Notes under the pieces: generated by a model
Seen by the model: the letters and a program-made list of their open reading frames with translations, nothing else
The model's database searches: none
Told to the model about the DNA's origin: nothing
In this document: one piece after another, positions 13,191 to 26,459 of the stretch
Numbering within the stretch: the first letter of the stretch is position 1
How the letters are laid out: each line of letters opens with the position of its first letter
From: Erythrocercus mccallii
Lineage: Eukaryota; Chordata; Aves; Passeriformes; Dicruridae
Reading direction: 5' to 3'
Length of the DNA: 64,000 bases
Assembly (NCBI GenBank): GCA_013397435.1
Contig: VZRG01000194.1
Coordinates: 622,541 to 686,540, forward strand
Translations under genes and position numbers: made by a program

Positions 13191-16100
13191 AAAGTGGTGG
13201 GGGAGGAATTCAGAGTGGTTTTAGCTGCTTTTTTGCATGATTTGATCTCTGGCAAGAAGCCTGAGAGCAGCTGCCATGGTGTGTCAGCTCCCTGCAGACC
13301 TGAAGCGAACTGTGTGATTGTGGTTTAGGAATCTTCAGACCAGGTCACTGGGAACAGCATTAGTAATGGAATTACAAACCCCAGTCAGTGATGGCATACA
13401 GCTTTAAGCAAAAACATCCTTTCTAATTGCAGCTGTGTTTGCACTCCAGTTAAACACTGACATTTAATAAGTCTCACACAAGAGGGTCCTAAAGAAAAAC
13501 ACTCACTAAATATTTTGTTTAATTTAAATAGAGTGTGACTCAGTTTGGGGTAGGTCTCATCACCTCCAACTGGAATTCCCCACTGGGTCAGGGACTGGTG
13601 ACGGAAGCAGCAGAGCTCAGCGGGCTGTCCCACGGCAGATCCAGCCCAGCCTCTCCTTCCCATATGGACTCCCCGTGAGAACGGCTCGGGCTGGGCTGGC
13701 TCTGCGCTAACTCATGCTCAAATCCACGTGAAATCACCCCTGAAGAGCCTGCTAGGTACTGGGGGAGGAATTCCACCTCTCTCCCAGCCCCCAGGCAGAC
13801 ACTTCTGCCCTCTCTGTATTCTTCACAGCACAGTGACATGCTGCAAGTATGAAACCTTCTAGATTAATAATGAGAACAGGGCAACAATCTCCCTGGACTG
13901 CATCCATTTCATGTGAACTATGAGAACTTGGATTTATTTCAGTAATGGAAAGGAATGAAATGCAAGGAGCAGTTTTCCACACAGGCGTTTTGCATCTCCA
14001 AGGAAAGCAAGGAGACAAAACTCACATAAAGACATTTCTGGTGCATGTTGTGGGCCAAATTTCTAAACTTTCTAAACTTTCAACCTTTCTGCATTTTCAG
14101 TTTTGTGCACTTAATACTATTCCTCTTACTGATTTTACACAGTACTTTTATTGTGCTCTTTTACTATGCTTAGATAAATCTGCGTGATTGGCATAGAGCA
14201 AACATCTTCACCGAGGAGAGGTGCACTCAGGTTTGAATGAATACATAGTGAAAAAACCCAGAAACTTGGGAAAAGTTGGCACAGTTTTTGGTAACCATTT
14301 TATTTACAAGCCACTATGTCCCAGATGCAAGCCACATGCATCCTATTTCCAGTGGTGTCAGTGTATCAAGTTTAGCCCTAAAATTACTAAGTTAAAATAA
14401 TATGGGATACTTGCTTTCCTAAAAAAATGCACTTATTTAAGGCATGGATAACTCTCACATACATGAGAAAGAGGGAGGTACCCACCAAGAAAGCACAAAA
14501 ACTATTCCACAGGTCCTACCCCATCACAATGTTTCTCTCCTCTTTTTGCTCTGACTCTTCAGCCTAGAAATTGCCAAAAGTATTCACTAGTCCTCAGGCA
14601 AGCTACCAGCTTTGAATGCAAAAGCCTGATGGAGACTGTTTGGAAGATCCTTATAATGCACCAAAAGGCCACAGATCAAGTGCACAGAGGTCTTGGCTAA
14701 CCTGTAGTCTTTTAATACTGAATGACTTCAAGCCTGCTGCAACTAGTAAGATCATATGGATATGACATACAAACAGAATTTCACCAATGACAACTTCTAC
14801 GTGGAACAAATTCGTTTTCCCTTTCTGACACTACAACATGCTGCTTCTTTTACCTTGTTTGATAAATGTTGCCAAAAAAAAAAAAAGCTTGAGAGCCATT
14901 TCCCCTCTTTTGAGGAGACTATTTTCATTAACAAGGAAAAAATGAGATAAACCTTTTCAGCCACTTTAGTGGCTTTAGTGAAAAGCAAAGACTGGATAGC
15001 AAAGTTGACTGTCAAAAGTTGCTGCATATGTCAATTTAGTGAGAAGGATCAAATAGACAAAAGTAAATGCAATGCGGACTTTAGGATCTCGGAATGGTAA
15101 ATTCTGAGAAACCAAGGAAATAATTGAAGCTATCCTCAAACACTTCAGCTCAAATACAGAAATACCTCACTTGAAAAAGGCAAATGTTATTCACACTCCC
15201 ATTCCAAGCAGGAAGGGAAAAAACGGTAAGGAAAGATTGGATGTTTGCCCAGATGAATAAACATGTCAAACAGGATATTGAGAGGAAGTCCAGACTCTAC
15301 AAAGAATGAAAAGATTAATTAGGAAGAAGACAACGTCTCAGGGCTATGAAGTGTTGAAACTGTAAAAGAGGACAGAAGCTCAGCCAAAGGGAACTCAGCC
15401 CAGGCAACCCAAAATGAGTTTGCCACGCGTACGAGGACGACTTCTAGAATTTCACTGTGGCTGCTCACTGATTTGGGAGTGCTGGCAGCCAGGCACAGGA
15501 CAGCACAGTTGGGTGGGAGAGGTGAAGAGATCCCCTCCTCAGCTGCTCCCAGCCCAGATTAATTTAGATTTACATCTACAGAGCCTACCAACTCAACTAG
15601 AGCAATTACTCTACATGGATCTTTTCTCTCATTGGGTGAAGAGAAATGGAAGTCAAGTTGCACTGGACTGAAGTCTCCCACAGAGCTGAGTGAAGCAGAC
15701 TGAAGTGTAAATGACACAGACAGTTTTAGGAGCAAAGAGGAAAGGTGAAGGACGACCACTGCCTGGCCATTTCTGTCATCACACAAATGACACAGGCTGA
15801 GGCAGTCGAGCTGAAAGCCTCCAGAGGCTCAGTGTGGTGACTGCCAGAGTATTTCTGATGCTTGCAGTGGGCTCTGGCTACTCCTCTGAGCAAAACAATC
15901 TGCTGCATCTTCTCCCGCGCACTTCCTGCCAAGCATGAGGCCATGGGGCCCAGAGAAAGTCACTCGACATAGATTTTTCCATAAACATAAGTTATAATGT
16001 CTCTTCACCATGTGCTATGAAACAAGGGAAATAAAGATGCACTAGTAGACCCTTTGGAGCAATAGCTTTTTCTACTTTTCTCTCTATTTTATTATAGTTG

Positions 16101-16269
16101 CAGTACTCATAGCATTTCTGTTCACACTTCACTCCCTTCACACCCAAAACATAATAGTTTGCTAGACAAAGCAGATTTAGAACCATACTCATTTCATCCT
16201 CTACCTATCCTCCCACCCATGTGCAAAAACACGTCCATAGAAAACTTTTGCTTTACTAAGCTCTCTAAA

Positions 16270-16271
16270 TA

Positions 16272-16313
<42 letters not shown>

Positions 16314-16315
16314 TA
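16270..16315. repeat. (TA)n microsatellite forming a 46-bp perfect palindrome
   Basis: A (TA)n core is bounded on both sides by matching ATGTACAT arms. The whole stretch is therefore a perfect inverted repeat of 46 bp that could extrude as a cruciform. The arms make it more than a plain dinucleotide repeat. Confidence 0.95.
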
Positions 16316-19300
16316 CACTGGGGGGAGGGCTGATGGTGTTGGCGATGTGAATTATTATTAGGAACAGTTCTTTGTTACTAACCAAACCACTTCTATAAAC
16401 GTTACCCAAGAAAAAATGACACAGAACACAATATAAATCTGACTGCCTGCTAGCAAAAGTTAATATGGAATATCTTATTTAGCAAAAGAAGAGTACTTTT
16501 GCCAGTGCTAGTTTTTGGTCAGGTCATCAGGCCCCAAAATAAAGAGATACATTTGCATATTCAATATGTATGGCAACTCAAACTTCCCAAGTATTAAAAT
16601 GGAAACTGTAGCTGAACTTGAAGATATATGGAAGGAGAAATGCAACATCCTAATTGAAAACAAGAATACATCTCATTTCTTTAATGCCTTTAAATGCTTT
16701 TATGTGAATACAAAACTGACATTAAAGTCCAGTGTTGCTGTGGGTGTCAGTCAACTTTTCGGTTTGTGATTTCTCATTAAATCGTATCCCACTCAACTAA
16801 TTTCTTATTGGATTTGATATTTTCAGGTTTTCCTAGAATAATAACTTAGCACTCAGTCAATCAAAAATATTTTGAAGGATAGTCATCTACAGAGCTTTGT
16901 TCCTTCAGGGCCTAGGAGCATACCTGCCATGACTAAGGTGTACATCTAAAAATTACTGCAAAGATACATCCATTCATCAACTGAACCAATGTGACTGGTG
17001 CTCCCAGAAACTCAAAGCCTCAGACACATTCCAGGCAGCACTCCCTCCAGGCAGCAGGTTTTGAAACAGGCCATAAAAGTCAATAAATATCTGGTCTCCC
17101 CAAGCCTAAGGAAAAATAAGTAAATTCAAGGATATGACGTCCACAAAGATGTACTACCCCACAGCTGAAATGGGTTCTCAGACACTGAAACCATCTTGCA
17201 GTAAGAGCAGCAAAGGAAAGGGAGAACAATTTCAAAATCTATCTTGAATGGTACTTAGAAGTAGACAGTCAAAAAAACCAAAACCACAAAAAAATACACT
17301 TGTAAATAAACAGCACGTTCTACAATAGCATCAGCTCCTGTGGAAATCGTGGTAAGCAGCCCCACATGGAGCATGGTAATGCAATATCAAATGGCAGGAG
17401 CTGACAACTGTGTCAAGGCTTGTAAGGAAGCAAAATCAGCTCAGCCTCTTCACCGAGGAACAGCTAGAAAGACACAGTAACAGGCCCTCTGCCTTTGAAG
17501 CACTTCGCAGTACAATGCCCCAAGCAGTACACCTCTACATGGAAAACTTGTGGGGAGGGAGAAGAAAATGCCAAACAAATAAGAAGAAACTTGTCATTTC
17601 TCTGCCTAATAATTTCCTATGATCCAGCAGGTATAATCTTAACTAGACAAAGTTCAGCTACTTGGTTCTGATAAACTCTAGCCCTGCCAGGGGTGCAAGA
17701 TAGACCAAGCAGCTGCAAAAGCAGCTGTTCTTGTGCTAAGAAAAAACAAAGACGGGGGCACAGAGCCACAAACAGCCTTGGTGCTCTGCTGAGTACTATG
17801 GGCAAATTGCAAAGATGGTTTTACCAGTTCTGGACCTTGCTACCTCAGCAATTACCCACTTCCCTGAACAGTCAAAATTAAGGTCAGGCACAATGATGAA
17901 GGTAAGAGAACTTGTGAAGAGACAGACATGGGATTTTCCATACAAGGCACCACTTCTGAACTTTTCTTCTAGGCTTGGTGCATGATAGCACATATTTGTC
18001 AGCATCTCAAATAACTGCAAAGCTGATATTGATTTCTATGTATTTCACTGGAAACCTGAGGGAAGGTTAATGATTTGCTTTTATTGTTTCCTTCTAAAAA
18101 TTTGGTCCTGAACATCTGGAAGGACTTATCTGTTTTCCTTTTATTTTCTCATCATCTTGTAAGTCCTCTAAAAACTAGTGGTGTGCACCTTATCTACCAG
18201 AATATTAAACAAAAAATTTAAGTTCTGCAAAAAGCAGTCCTGTAGTAATATGAACAGAGGAACTAATACAGAAAATCTTCTTCAGAGTTTTTCCAGGATT
18301 CTTTTGAGTTGGAGGAACACAACCCACGTTTTTCTACTGTGAGGAGCAGCACCCTTCTGTAGACATGTTCTGCTCTCCCTGTAATATTACTTCATCAAAA
18401 CCAAAAACCAGAAAAAAAAGTTATTCTCAAAGTCTGTGTATCAGCTATGTACTAGTCCATTGGTAGTAGGATTTAGTCATGAAACCTGTATAAAATTCAA
18501 CAGAGAAGTAGATTAAAAAAATCCAAAGACTCAAGCCTATGCATTTAAATTATTGAACTAGAACTGAGATGATGATAAAGAGTCACATCTAAATAATCCT
18601 CCGATATTTCAGCCACTCGAGCAAATATTTGCTGTTTATATAAATCTCCTCTCAGCACCTGTCAAGAGCACAGCCAGCAACATGGGGGAATAAATACATT
18701 CAGCAGGCACAGATTTCCAATAAATCCAGTGAATTTGGAAGCTCACTAATTCCCCTCTACAAGCAAGAAAAAAAAATCTACTAAAAACCTTAATCTCCCA
18801 TGTGCTGATACAGCACTTCCCAACTCCAAATCACATTGAATTTTCCCCAGCTGTCAGCACTGAGCTCAGCAGGGGCATCAGCAGGAGAGCAAGGGCAGGA
18901 GCAGGACTTAGAGAGCACAACATTCACTACACTGGGACTGGAGGTTAATGTTGGAAGACAACAACTCATAGTGGGAAGAGGGAAAGGAAGCCACGCATTA
19001 AATCAAAGCCACATATTTAAACTGGCTTGATTTTCCCCTCCTACCCATCCTTTAAACCTGTTTTTTTCCTGGGTTGCATCTTTCAGCATGTGAAAGGGAA
19101 GGTTGCTTGTTTGTTTTCTTCAATATTTACTTATTTATTCTGCTGGCATTTTACTCTCCTCAAAAGCCTTGCTATTGAAAGCTAATATATTTCTTCAGCT
19201 GAGCACCAGTGTCAGAACTCACACAGGGGACCTGAACTGCTATTTTAAAGCAAGCCATATTCAAGAAAAATCATTAAAAGGAGACACAGATAAAGCCCTG

Positions 19301-19598
19301 TTGGTGTTTACAACCATGTTGCATTAATGCTACTGTGTGTCCTGCACCTGTAAAGCCTGATACCATTTGTGTCTACAAGCCACTACAGTGACACACAGCC
19401 AGAAAGCCTGACAGGGCTGCTAAACCCTGGGAGGAAAAAGAAAATTGAGTAAGCAGGTCTTTGTGTAACAGAAAAAAGAAAATCTGAAGGTTGCAAGATA
19501 TTTTCATTTTTCCTTAATGCCGTAGAGAAAAAGGAGTATTTTCTTGGTTGAATTGGAAACGCTCATTTCTTCTCTTATTCTGATTTCTCAAAATCTTT

Positions 19599-20600
19599 AC
19601 AGAATCATACAATCCTTTAGGTTGGAAAGGACATTTAAGATCATCAAATACACATGTTAACCTAACAGTGCCAAGTTCCCCATTAAACCATGTCCCCAAG
19701 TGCCATATCTATACATGTTTTAAATACCTCTAGAGGTGGTGACTCAAACACTCCCTGGGAAGTCTGGTCCAAATGTGATTACCATTTCCATGAAGAATTT
19801 TTTCCCAATATCCAATCTAAACCTTTCCTGGCACAGCTTGAAGCCGTTTCCTCTTGTCCTGTCACTTGTCCCTTGGGAGAAGAGACCAATCCCCACCTCC
19901 CTACGATCTTTTTTCAGGAAGTTGTAGAGAGTGAAGAGGTTCCACCTGAGCCTCCTTTTCTCCAGGTGAAACAAACCCAGCTCCCTCAGCTCTCTGTCGT
20001 ATAATTTGTGATTTAGACCCTTCACCAGCTCTGTTGCCCTTCTCTAGACAGCTCCAGTACCTCAATGTCTTTCTTGAAGTGAGTGGCCCAAAATTAAACA
20101 CAGAATTCAAGGTGCAGCCTCATCAGTGCCAAGTACACAGGGACATAGTAGGGAGTACTTCTGCTGGCCACACTGCTCCTGACACAGGCCAGGATGCCAC
20201 TGGCCTGCTCGGCCACCTGAGCACACACTGGCAGCTATTGACCTGCAACCTCGGGTCTTTTTCTGCTGGGCATCTCTCCAGCCACATTCCCTCAGCCTTT
20301 AGCACTGTGAGGGCTTCTTCTGAACCAAATGCAGGACTCAGCACTTCACCTTACTGATCCTCATACAACTGGCCTTGAGACATCAATCCAGCCCCTCCAG
20401 ATTCCTCTGAAGAAGAACTTTCCTACCCTCCAAGATGCTGATCCAGCTTGTTGCCATCTGCAAACTGGCTAAGGGTGCCCTCAGTTCCCTTGTCAAGATC
20501 ATCAATAAAGATATTAAACAGGACTGGCCCCAATACTGAGCCCTGGGGAACAACACTATGGCACAGAACACAGGCACTGATGACATTCCTCTGCAAGAAT
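19599..20600 (-). mobile_element. CR1 LINE copy B (longest copy, 5'-truncated)
   Basis: This CR1 retrotransposon lies on the minus strand. Its 3' end is at 19599 (ACAGAATCATACAATCC, then GGTTGGAAAGGACATT). It continues through the pol C-terminus ('cctgagcctccttttctcc' at about 19947) into the reverse transcriptase palm near 20.55 kb, about 1 kb in all. It is the most complete copy in the window. Similarity fades above about 20600, which I take as the truncation point. It is frame-broken and inactive. Confidence 0.95.
19744..20575 (-). pseudogene. CR1 ORF2 reverse transcriptase remnant
   Basis: Reading the minus strand near 20.43-20.56 kb gives [19 protein letters not shown], then [15 protein letters not shown]. 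These are the RT palm motifs that in active CR1 end in the catalytic FADD. Here the second aspartate is replaced (FADG). Downstream on the same strand, at 19744-20025, an open frame retains ELGLFHLEKRRLRWNL and SDRTRGNGFKLCQERFRLDI, the pol C-terminus. The pieces are not in one continuous frame. It is a dead fragment belonging to copy B. Confidence 0.85.
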
Positions 20601-23600
20601 TACTGGCAAATAGTTGCAGTGTACAGTAATACCAGAAGTTGTGAACTACCTCAGAGGAAGGAAAAAAAAATAATGTGGCCTGAAACAGCCAGTCAGTGCT
20701 ATGAATACAAAACAAATACAGAGCAGGATGTGTCAGGTTTTGACCTCTGTCATTTGTGTATTTGCATCCTTTCCAGTCAACCTTCCTCATCTCACAGCCA
20801 TCCCACCAGAAATACCCTCTGTGTCTGTTCAACATCTCTGCCAAGCTGAGCTCATGCTCTTATCAAAGAAAAACATTTCAAGAGGATTTAGCTGTTGATT
20901 ATTCACCTCCAGATCCCAGGAAAGGCTATGGCCAAATTCTCTGTCTGACTCACAGGATTGCTTGAATGCTTTGCACAAGTTCTTTCAGCCAAGGCACTGG
21001 AAAAACACTTTGGAAATCCCCAAAGGGTGGGCCTGTGCACCTCAAATGAAGCTTGGCAGAATTAGAAGGCCTGGTGTGTCCCACTTGCCTGACACCTACT
21101 GTGCCTGGAAGACCATGGACAGGTTTACTTTCTCCATTAGCTTACACACACCAAGAAGAGCTCCATTCAACACATGCTGGCAGGCCATACCTGGAGCTCC
21201 AGGAAAAATATGGCAGCAACTTGAATCATTTTCACTAAAACCAATCCCAAAACAAAACTAAATAAATTAAAAAAAAACAACAGAACACCACCCAAAAGAA
21301 AAAAACTCACACAAACAGTCGCACTGACAAGGACAAATGCTAAGTGTGACTCTTGTGGCTCATAGATGCCACATTGGCTTCTCAAGCCCACAGTCCTCCC
21401 CTCCCTGAGGGACATCAGACACACAAAATACATCAGAACAGCACTTCTTTGTATTATGCCCCTCTACAGAATAGCACCCAGGATTAGCTCAGCCAGGGAA
21501 AAACACTATGGTTTATCAGGTCAGGACACTGCCTAGGAAGACAACATGGTTTCCACTATCAAATCACTTATGGCTTTTAATCCTGCGATAGTTAAAAGTC
21601 AAAATATATAAACTAATGAAACTAACATGAAGGAAGGAACAAAGCCCTTGGGACAGGTACCTCACTGCATGTCTGGGCTAAATGTGAAACTGGCACCCAG
21701 CAGCTCCACATCCACTTCAACACCAAGACCATGACGACCAACACACACATGGTAGAAAACAAGCCTCATATGAGATCCTCACATTGTGTTGGGCCACAGG
21801 ATGTTAGAAGAGTTAAAAATGAAAGCATATTTGCATTGGTGTGACATTACTCAGTGTGTCACTTGTTCCATCAGTAGCCTGTTAGACAGCAAAGGCTGGA
21901 AATCAATCCTGTTCTCAATTTAAAAAAAAAAAAGTGTGAGTACATATAAAAACCTACACTTCTTTTAACAGTTCAGCATTTTCATTAACAAGTCCTGTTT
22001 CATCAAGCAGTAAGAGTACGCAAATTATGCATTTTGATTGCATAATTTTGCTATATTAATTTACACCAACATCACCCCCCCAAAAAAAATCACAAAATCA
22101 AGAGCAAAACAGCCTATAACTTCAGTTGAGATAATTGTATACATTACAATCCCTCAGACTGAAAGCATTTGATGTGAATTCGGCAACAGCTTTCCCAGTG
22201 CATCTCATTCATAAGCTTTGACAGGCCAAATTCTGCGAGTGAGAGATTTGTTGAGATTTTACTCTTCTCATGTTCCTTCCGACTGACAACATGGTATAGG
22301 AATGAATTCTTCCTCATGTTTAGCAGGCATACTTCACTTTTAAAGGAGCCAGGTACTGATAGGAACATCAGTTGGCTTCATCTGGGCATTCCCAACTGCT
22401 CTCCAGGATTTCCCACGGAGATGTCAGGAGTATCTATCTGACGATACACGGCAGAGGAGGAACACAACCTCAAGGAGCCAACCTCCTCTCACTTCTGTAT
22501 GCTAAGCACAGAGCAAATGGAACAAGAGCCTCAAATAGAAGTATTACTGCTAAAAATACTTTCACTCACCTCGAGTAAGATCTCCATGGAATCTTCTACT
22601 CTGCATATAGACATTTCTACAGACCATATGTCATCAGTAAAATGGCCTTTTTCCTAATACTAACAGGGCAGCAAAAAAATTTAGCAAACCATATACATAT
22701 TAAGATTTGTATACCATCACTTTACTATTATTAAAATTGAATGGTTCAGGAAACTATTCTCACTGCAAACCCCCTCCTTCTTGGATCTTTGATGGAACCC
22801 TGCCGCTTTTGGAAAAATACTGGAATTAATATTCAACCATCATTTAAGTAGAACCCATTAGAACAGCACCCATTTTGTTCCCAGGTAATAAGCAACACAA
22901 ATTCTAATCTGGGGAGCAACTTTGGATTGCCAATACAAAAATAGGCAGCACAGCAAAAAGGAGGAAATATACAAAGAAAGGAAGAGGAAATATTAGCACG
23001 TTTTTACAAGTGAGGAATTAGGCACAGAAAGTCAAAAGAAAGGATGAAGGTGTCATAAAACATATCCTAAATGGAATTTGAATAAGAAGCAGGGAAAAAT
23101 CATGCAGCCAGGAAGTGGACAAAAGCAATTTTTAAAATATGAATCTCCTACACTTGAAGAGCTCTTTTGCATATGTCACCAGTCAAAACAAATGTAGTGC
23201 AACAGAGAATAATGCCTTCAAGCTAAGCTAATTATCTCTACCTGTAGCACCCCATGGATATATTCTACATTTCTGACAATGAAATAGCATAAATTTAAAA
23301 AGAACAGCACTGTTATAGTAAGCATTACTACGCTGAAACACTACACTGAATTCAGTGCTATACTAAACTCCAAAGTGGTTCAAAGGGGGAGGGGAGGTGC
23401 CCCCAGTGAGGAAAAATAACAGCTGAAGTAGACTTTTTTAATGATGCAGACTTCAATGCATTGCCTAGAGGCACTCTGCATCACAGAATTAGTAAAATAT
23501 GCAAAAGAAAAGTTGCAACCAAAGTTTACTTAAAAAGAAAGCGTATTTTTCTCCAAAGTACTAGGCCATTCTAGAGGTTTCCCCTTTTCCCTCTCTCCAC

Positions 23601-25359
23601 TGGCCTGCAGATTCTTCAGAGTAATGCATATTTCAAGCCTTATTAGCAGTAACTCTTCTGACCATGTTTTTTTGTTATTAGTCTATATTAACTTTAGAAA
23701 AATTGTTGAAGGTTCGTTTTCCTCTCTGAAGCCACTTTGAATGCGGCACAGGTCTCAAAGAAGATAAGCTGCTTTATCTCACTTTTCCAGGCACTGAAAA
23801 GAATAAGGACAAAAAAAGCTGACAGGACATATCTGGGTAAATTATGTATACTCCCACCATACACCACCTGGAAACAAGCAGAATCTGGCCAAGGAAACAT
23901 TCATCAGCACTTCATTTAATAGCATTAAAACACCATTCCTTAAAAAAAAAGGGAAGGAGAAGAGACAGTACTCAATGATAACACAGTTAATATATGAAGC
24001 TGCATAATCTTACCACAGTCACAAGTCAACACAGATATCTAGACACTACACATTCCTATGCAGGGGGACTCCATTTACTATATAATTTGTCTTTTGCCTA
24101 GAGATTCAAAGCTTCATTTGAAATAAATGAAGAGTAATGACTTCTCATGAACTTTTCCTAATTTGTAGCCAGTTCATTTCCTCCTCCTGGTGAAAGTCTG
24201 TTGTATGCCACACATCCTGCTTCAGGCTATCGCTGAGATGGGAAAACTGTGATTCCTTTCTTCCTACTACAGACTTCAAAACCAGGAAATACATCCGTTA
24301 TGAATTTTTCAAGAATAAAACAAATATTAAAGACATTAGCAGAAGGCTGGAAGAAAATTCCCAAGACCATAATTACACCCATGAGGAAAGAAACATTTGA
24401 AAATATATTAACAAACACAATGCTTTCAACATTATCAGGAAACAGTGATAGAATTAACACCACAGACAGCTGACCAACATTCCAAAAGAAAATAAGTCAA
24501 CAATTCAGAATGGGAAGAAAGAGTAGCACAAGGAAAATACATTCAAAATTAAGTTTTTCAATGCAGACTGCATGAAGGCAAGAATTTAGTAGTCTCAAAG
24601 GAGACCTGACCCCATTCTCCCTCTTCCACCCTTCCCTTGGTGGGTGGGGGAATTCCTCATTAATACACAATTCAACAAAAGGTCTTTAAAGGTCCTGCAA
24701 TTTAAAAGCAGCTTCTAGAAACTGTCTTGTAATTAGGACAGTTCATTAACTAGCCTAATACGTGTAACTTCTTCATAGTTACTCACACAAAAAATAGTAA
24801 GAGAAAAGTTATTCACGAGCCCATTGAGAAAAACCGGAACAACTCAGAATTTAAGCCCCATGGCCTCAGCTTGGGGAGCTTGGCAAGAGAAGGCATAACA
24901 GTGATTCACGCTTCAGCTTCTCACTTCCCGATACAGAGCCTCTCACTGGGAAGACTCCCAAAGCATTTTACAAGCAGACAATCAGTACCAACCCCATTCA
25001 TCATTGAAACATGCTCCTTTGCACCAAGTCAGAAGTTTCTCAGCAGTACAGGCAAACAGAAGTTCAGCAGAAGAAGGATGATGACTACAGCACCACATAG
25101 GTGAGACTCAAAAAAGAGTTCGAGGGGGCAGGGCAGCACTCCCCTCCTCACACTGGGACTGGCCCCATCAGATGAGATTTGTGCAGGATCACTGCTGCTG
25201 GCAGCTTCAAGCAATCTTTTATTGACAAGTGGAGAGGCTCCAAATTGAGCCATCCTCAGCATCCTACTGGATTCTGGAGTCTGAAATGATTATATAGAAC
25301 AGCCTCACACTTCAAAATTTAAAAAGTGAGCTAAATGGTTGAGGACAACCCTCCCAACA
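20601..25359. other. Unique non-coding sequence, no gene seen
   Basis: I found no gene and no identifiable mobile element. It contains short A and C runs (near 21.25, 21.92 and 22.07 kb) and ordinary AT-rich sequence. Open frames are short, unrecognised and unsupported by splice or composition signals. Confidence 0.55.
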
Positions 25360-25515
25360 CACATTATTCAGGACCACAGAGCCTTCAGAGTTTAGGTCCA
25401 GCCTCCTGCTGAAAGCAGAGTCAACCGCTGGATCAGTTTGCTCAGGTCTTTATCCAGCTGAATCTTGAAAACCTCAAGAGGTGGAGATGGTACAGTCTCC
25501 CTGGGCTTGCTGAGC
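25360..25515 (-). mobile_element. CR1 LINE fragment E (old, 3' portion)
   Basis: The sequence CCTGCTGAAAGCAGAGTCAA, then GGATCAGTTTGCTCAGGTC, TCTTGAAAACCTC and CAGTCTCCCTGGGC follows the antisense 3' portion of an older CR1 subfamily. That consensus, as I remember it, reads 'ctgctcaaagcagggtca ... ttgcccagg ... ttgaatatctcc ... cctccctgggc'. It is strongly diverged, and the terminal 8-bp repeats are not clear. Orientation is minus, as for the other CR1 copies. Confidence 0.75.
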
Positions 25516-25559
25516 TCTCAAGTAATCCATGACACTCCTTGGCCCAAGAGAGGTTTCTT

Positions 25560-26230
25560 GCCCTCACTGAACTCCTTCAATAAGTATGGAGATGTGGAGG
25601 AAGACAGTGCTGAAGGCAATCTTGCCCCTGATATATTGCAGCTGTGTTTAATTACCAAAGAGTGGGAACAGCCTTGCCCTCACAGCTATGGGTGTGATAA
25701 AAGTGAGTTGGGAGAGTCAGCTGTAGTCTGTTGCCTGTGCTGTAAGGAGGAAGGGACAGGAGGAGAGCTGTGTGGAGCTGGACTTGGGAGGCTACAGAGA
25801 AAAGGTATGAGAGACTTTTAGATAATGAGGTGCTGATGTATGGAGCCTTCTGATATCTTTAATGAAACACTTTGAGTGCAGTGTCCATCTCGACTTCTGG
25901 ACCCATATGGGGTCCTAGTGACTGGAGACATTGACCCACTGGGTAGAGAGTGGGGGAGGCTGTGCTGGTGGAGCTGAGAGTGGTGTGTAGAAGCCACAGA
26001 GAGGTCCAGACCTGATTTTCTATTATCAAGACACCTGGAAGCAGGTGAGCCACCAACCAGTAGTAATGAGACATGCTGAGCACTGTTTTGTGTTGTGACT
26101 GCCTCGACAACGACAGAGGTGTGTGTGATCTCATTGATGAAAACTGAAGTGCACAAGGCACAATTAGCCTTATCTACTCCCTGTCCCACTCAGCACAGAT
26201 CAACACTTTCCTCATTCAACCTTTTCCTAT
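25560..26230 (+). mobile_element. Unclassified LTR-like or non-autonomous repeat (tentative)
   Basis: This block sits between CR1 fragments E and F and does not look like CR1. Plus-strand features suggest an LTR: a GATAAAA box near 25697, an AATGAAA polyadenylation-like motif at about 25859 followed by CACTTTGAGTGCAGTGTCC, and a hairpin-prone GGACCCATATGGGGTCC at about 25898-25914, where an LTR U5 might lie. I could not find matching terminal TG...CA ends or a target-site duplication. It may instead be unique or another repeat class. Confidence 0.3.
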
Positions 26231-26459
26231 GAGTGTAAGTGGTAGAAACTCTTCTGCAGCCCTTTTTACCACTTGTACACACCAATACCAAGCAAGCTTT
26301 TGTAACCCCAGCTCTCAGACAATGTTTCTAAGTTCCTCTTTTACTGCTTCCTCCTCCTTTTTGCATTGGAGTTCTATCACATGCCTCCAACACATCTTTT
26401 TGTTTTCTAAGCAAGGACTGCTCCTGCAATTTGAAGGGATTTGTCCTTCAAGGCTTGTC

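Larger units (their letters stand above)
7263..19598. other. Unique non-coding sequence, no gene seen
   Basis: This 12-kb stretch has no recognisable gene or interspersed repeat. It holds an 18-19-bp tandem duplication (8082-8118), an ATGCATATGCAT palindrome (7904), T and A runs near 11.4, 12.7 and 14.9 kb, a (TACA)(TA)(CA) microsatellite (12000), a G-rich block (13159) and a long (TA)n palindrome (16270). A GC-richer patch at about 13560-13850 has roughly eight CpGs in its first 200 bp but no clear promoter or exon. Open frames there do not resemble known proteins. One frame at 17410-17622 looks moderately protein-like but is unrecognised. Confidence 0.55.

Noticed and set aside
14059..14085. 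Short TTTCTAAAC tandem
   Set aside because: Two exact units and one decayed unit; simple slippage with no further structure.
17410..17622. 70-codon plus-strand frame with protein-like composition
   Set aside because: It does not resemble any protein I know, and no clear splice acceptor or donor could be assigned; left as unsupported.
20383..20844. 153-codon open frame on the minus strand
   Set aside because: It overlaps CR1 copy B out of the pol reading frame; the true CR1 frame reads differently here.
20448..20849. 133-codon open frame on the plus strand
   Set aside because: It is antisense to CR1 copy B, with no recognisable protein sequence.
25515..25535. Partial resemblance to the miR-26 seed region (CAAGTAATCCA)
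   Set aside because: Only part of the mature sequence matches, it lies next to CR1 fragment E, and no precursor hairpin is visible.
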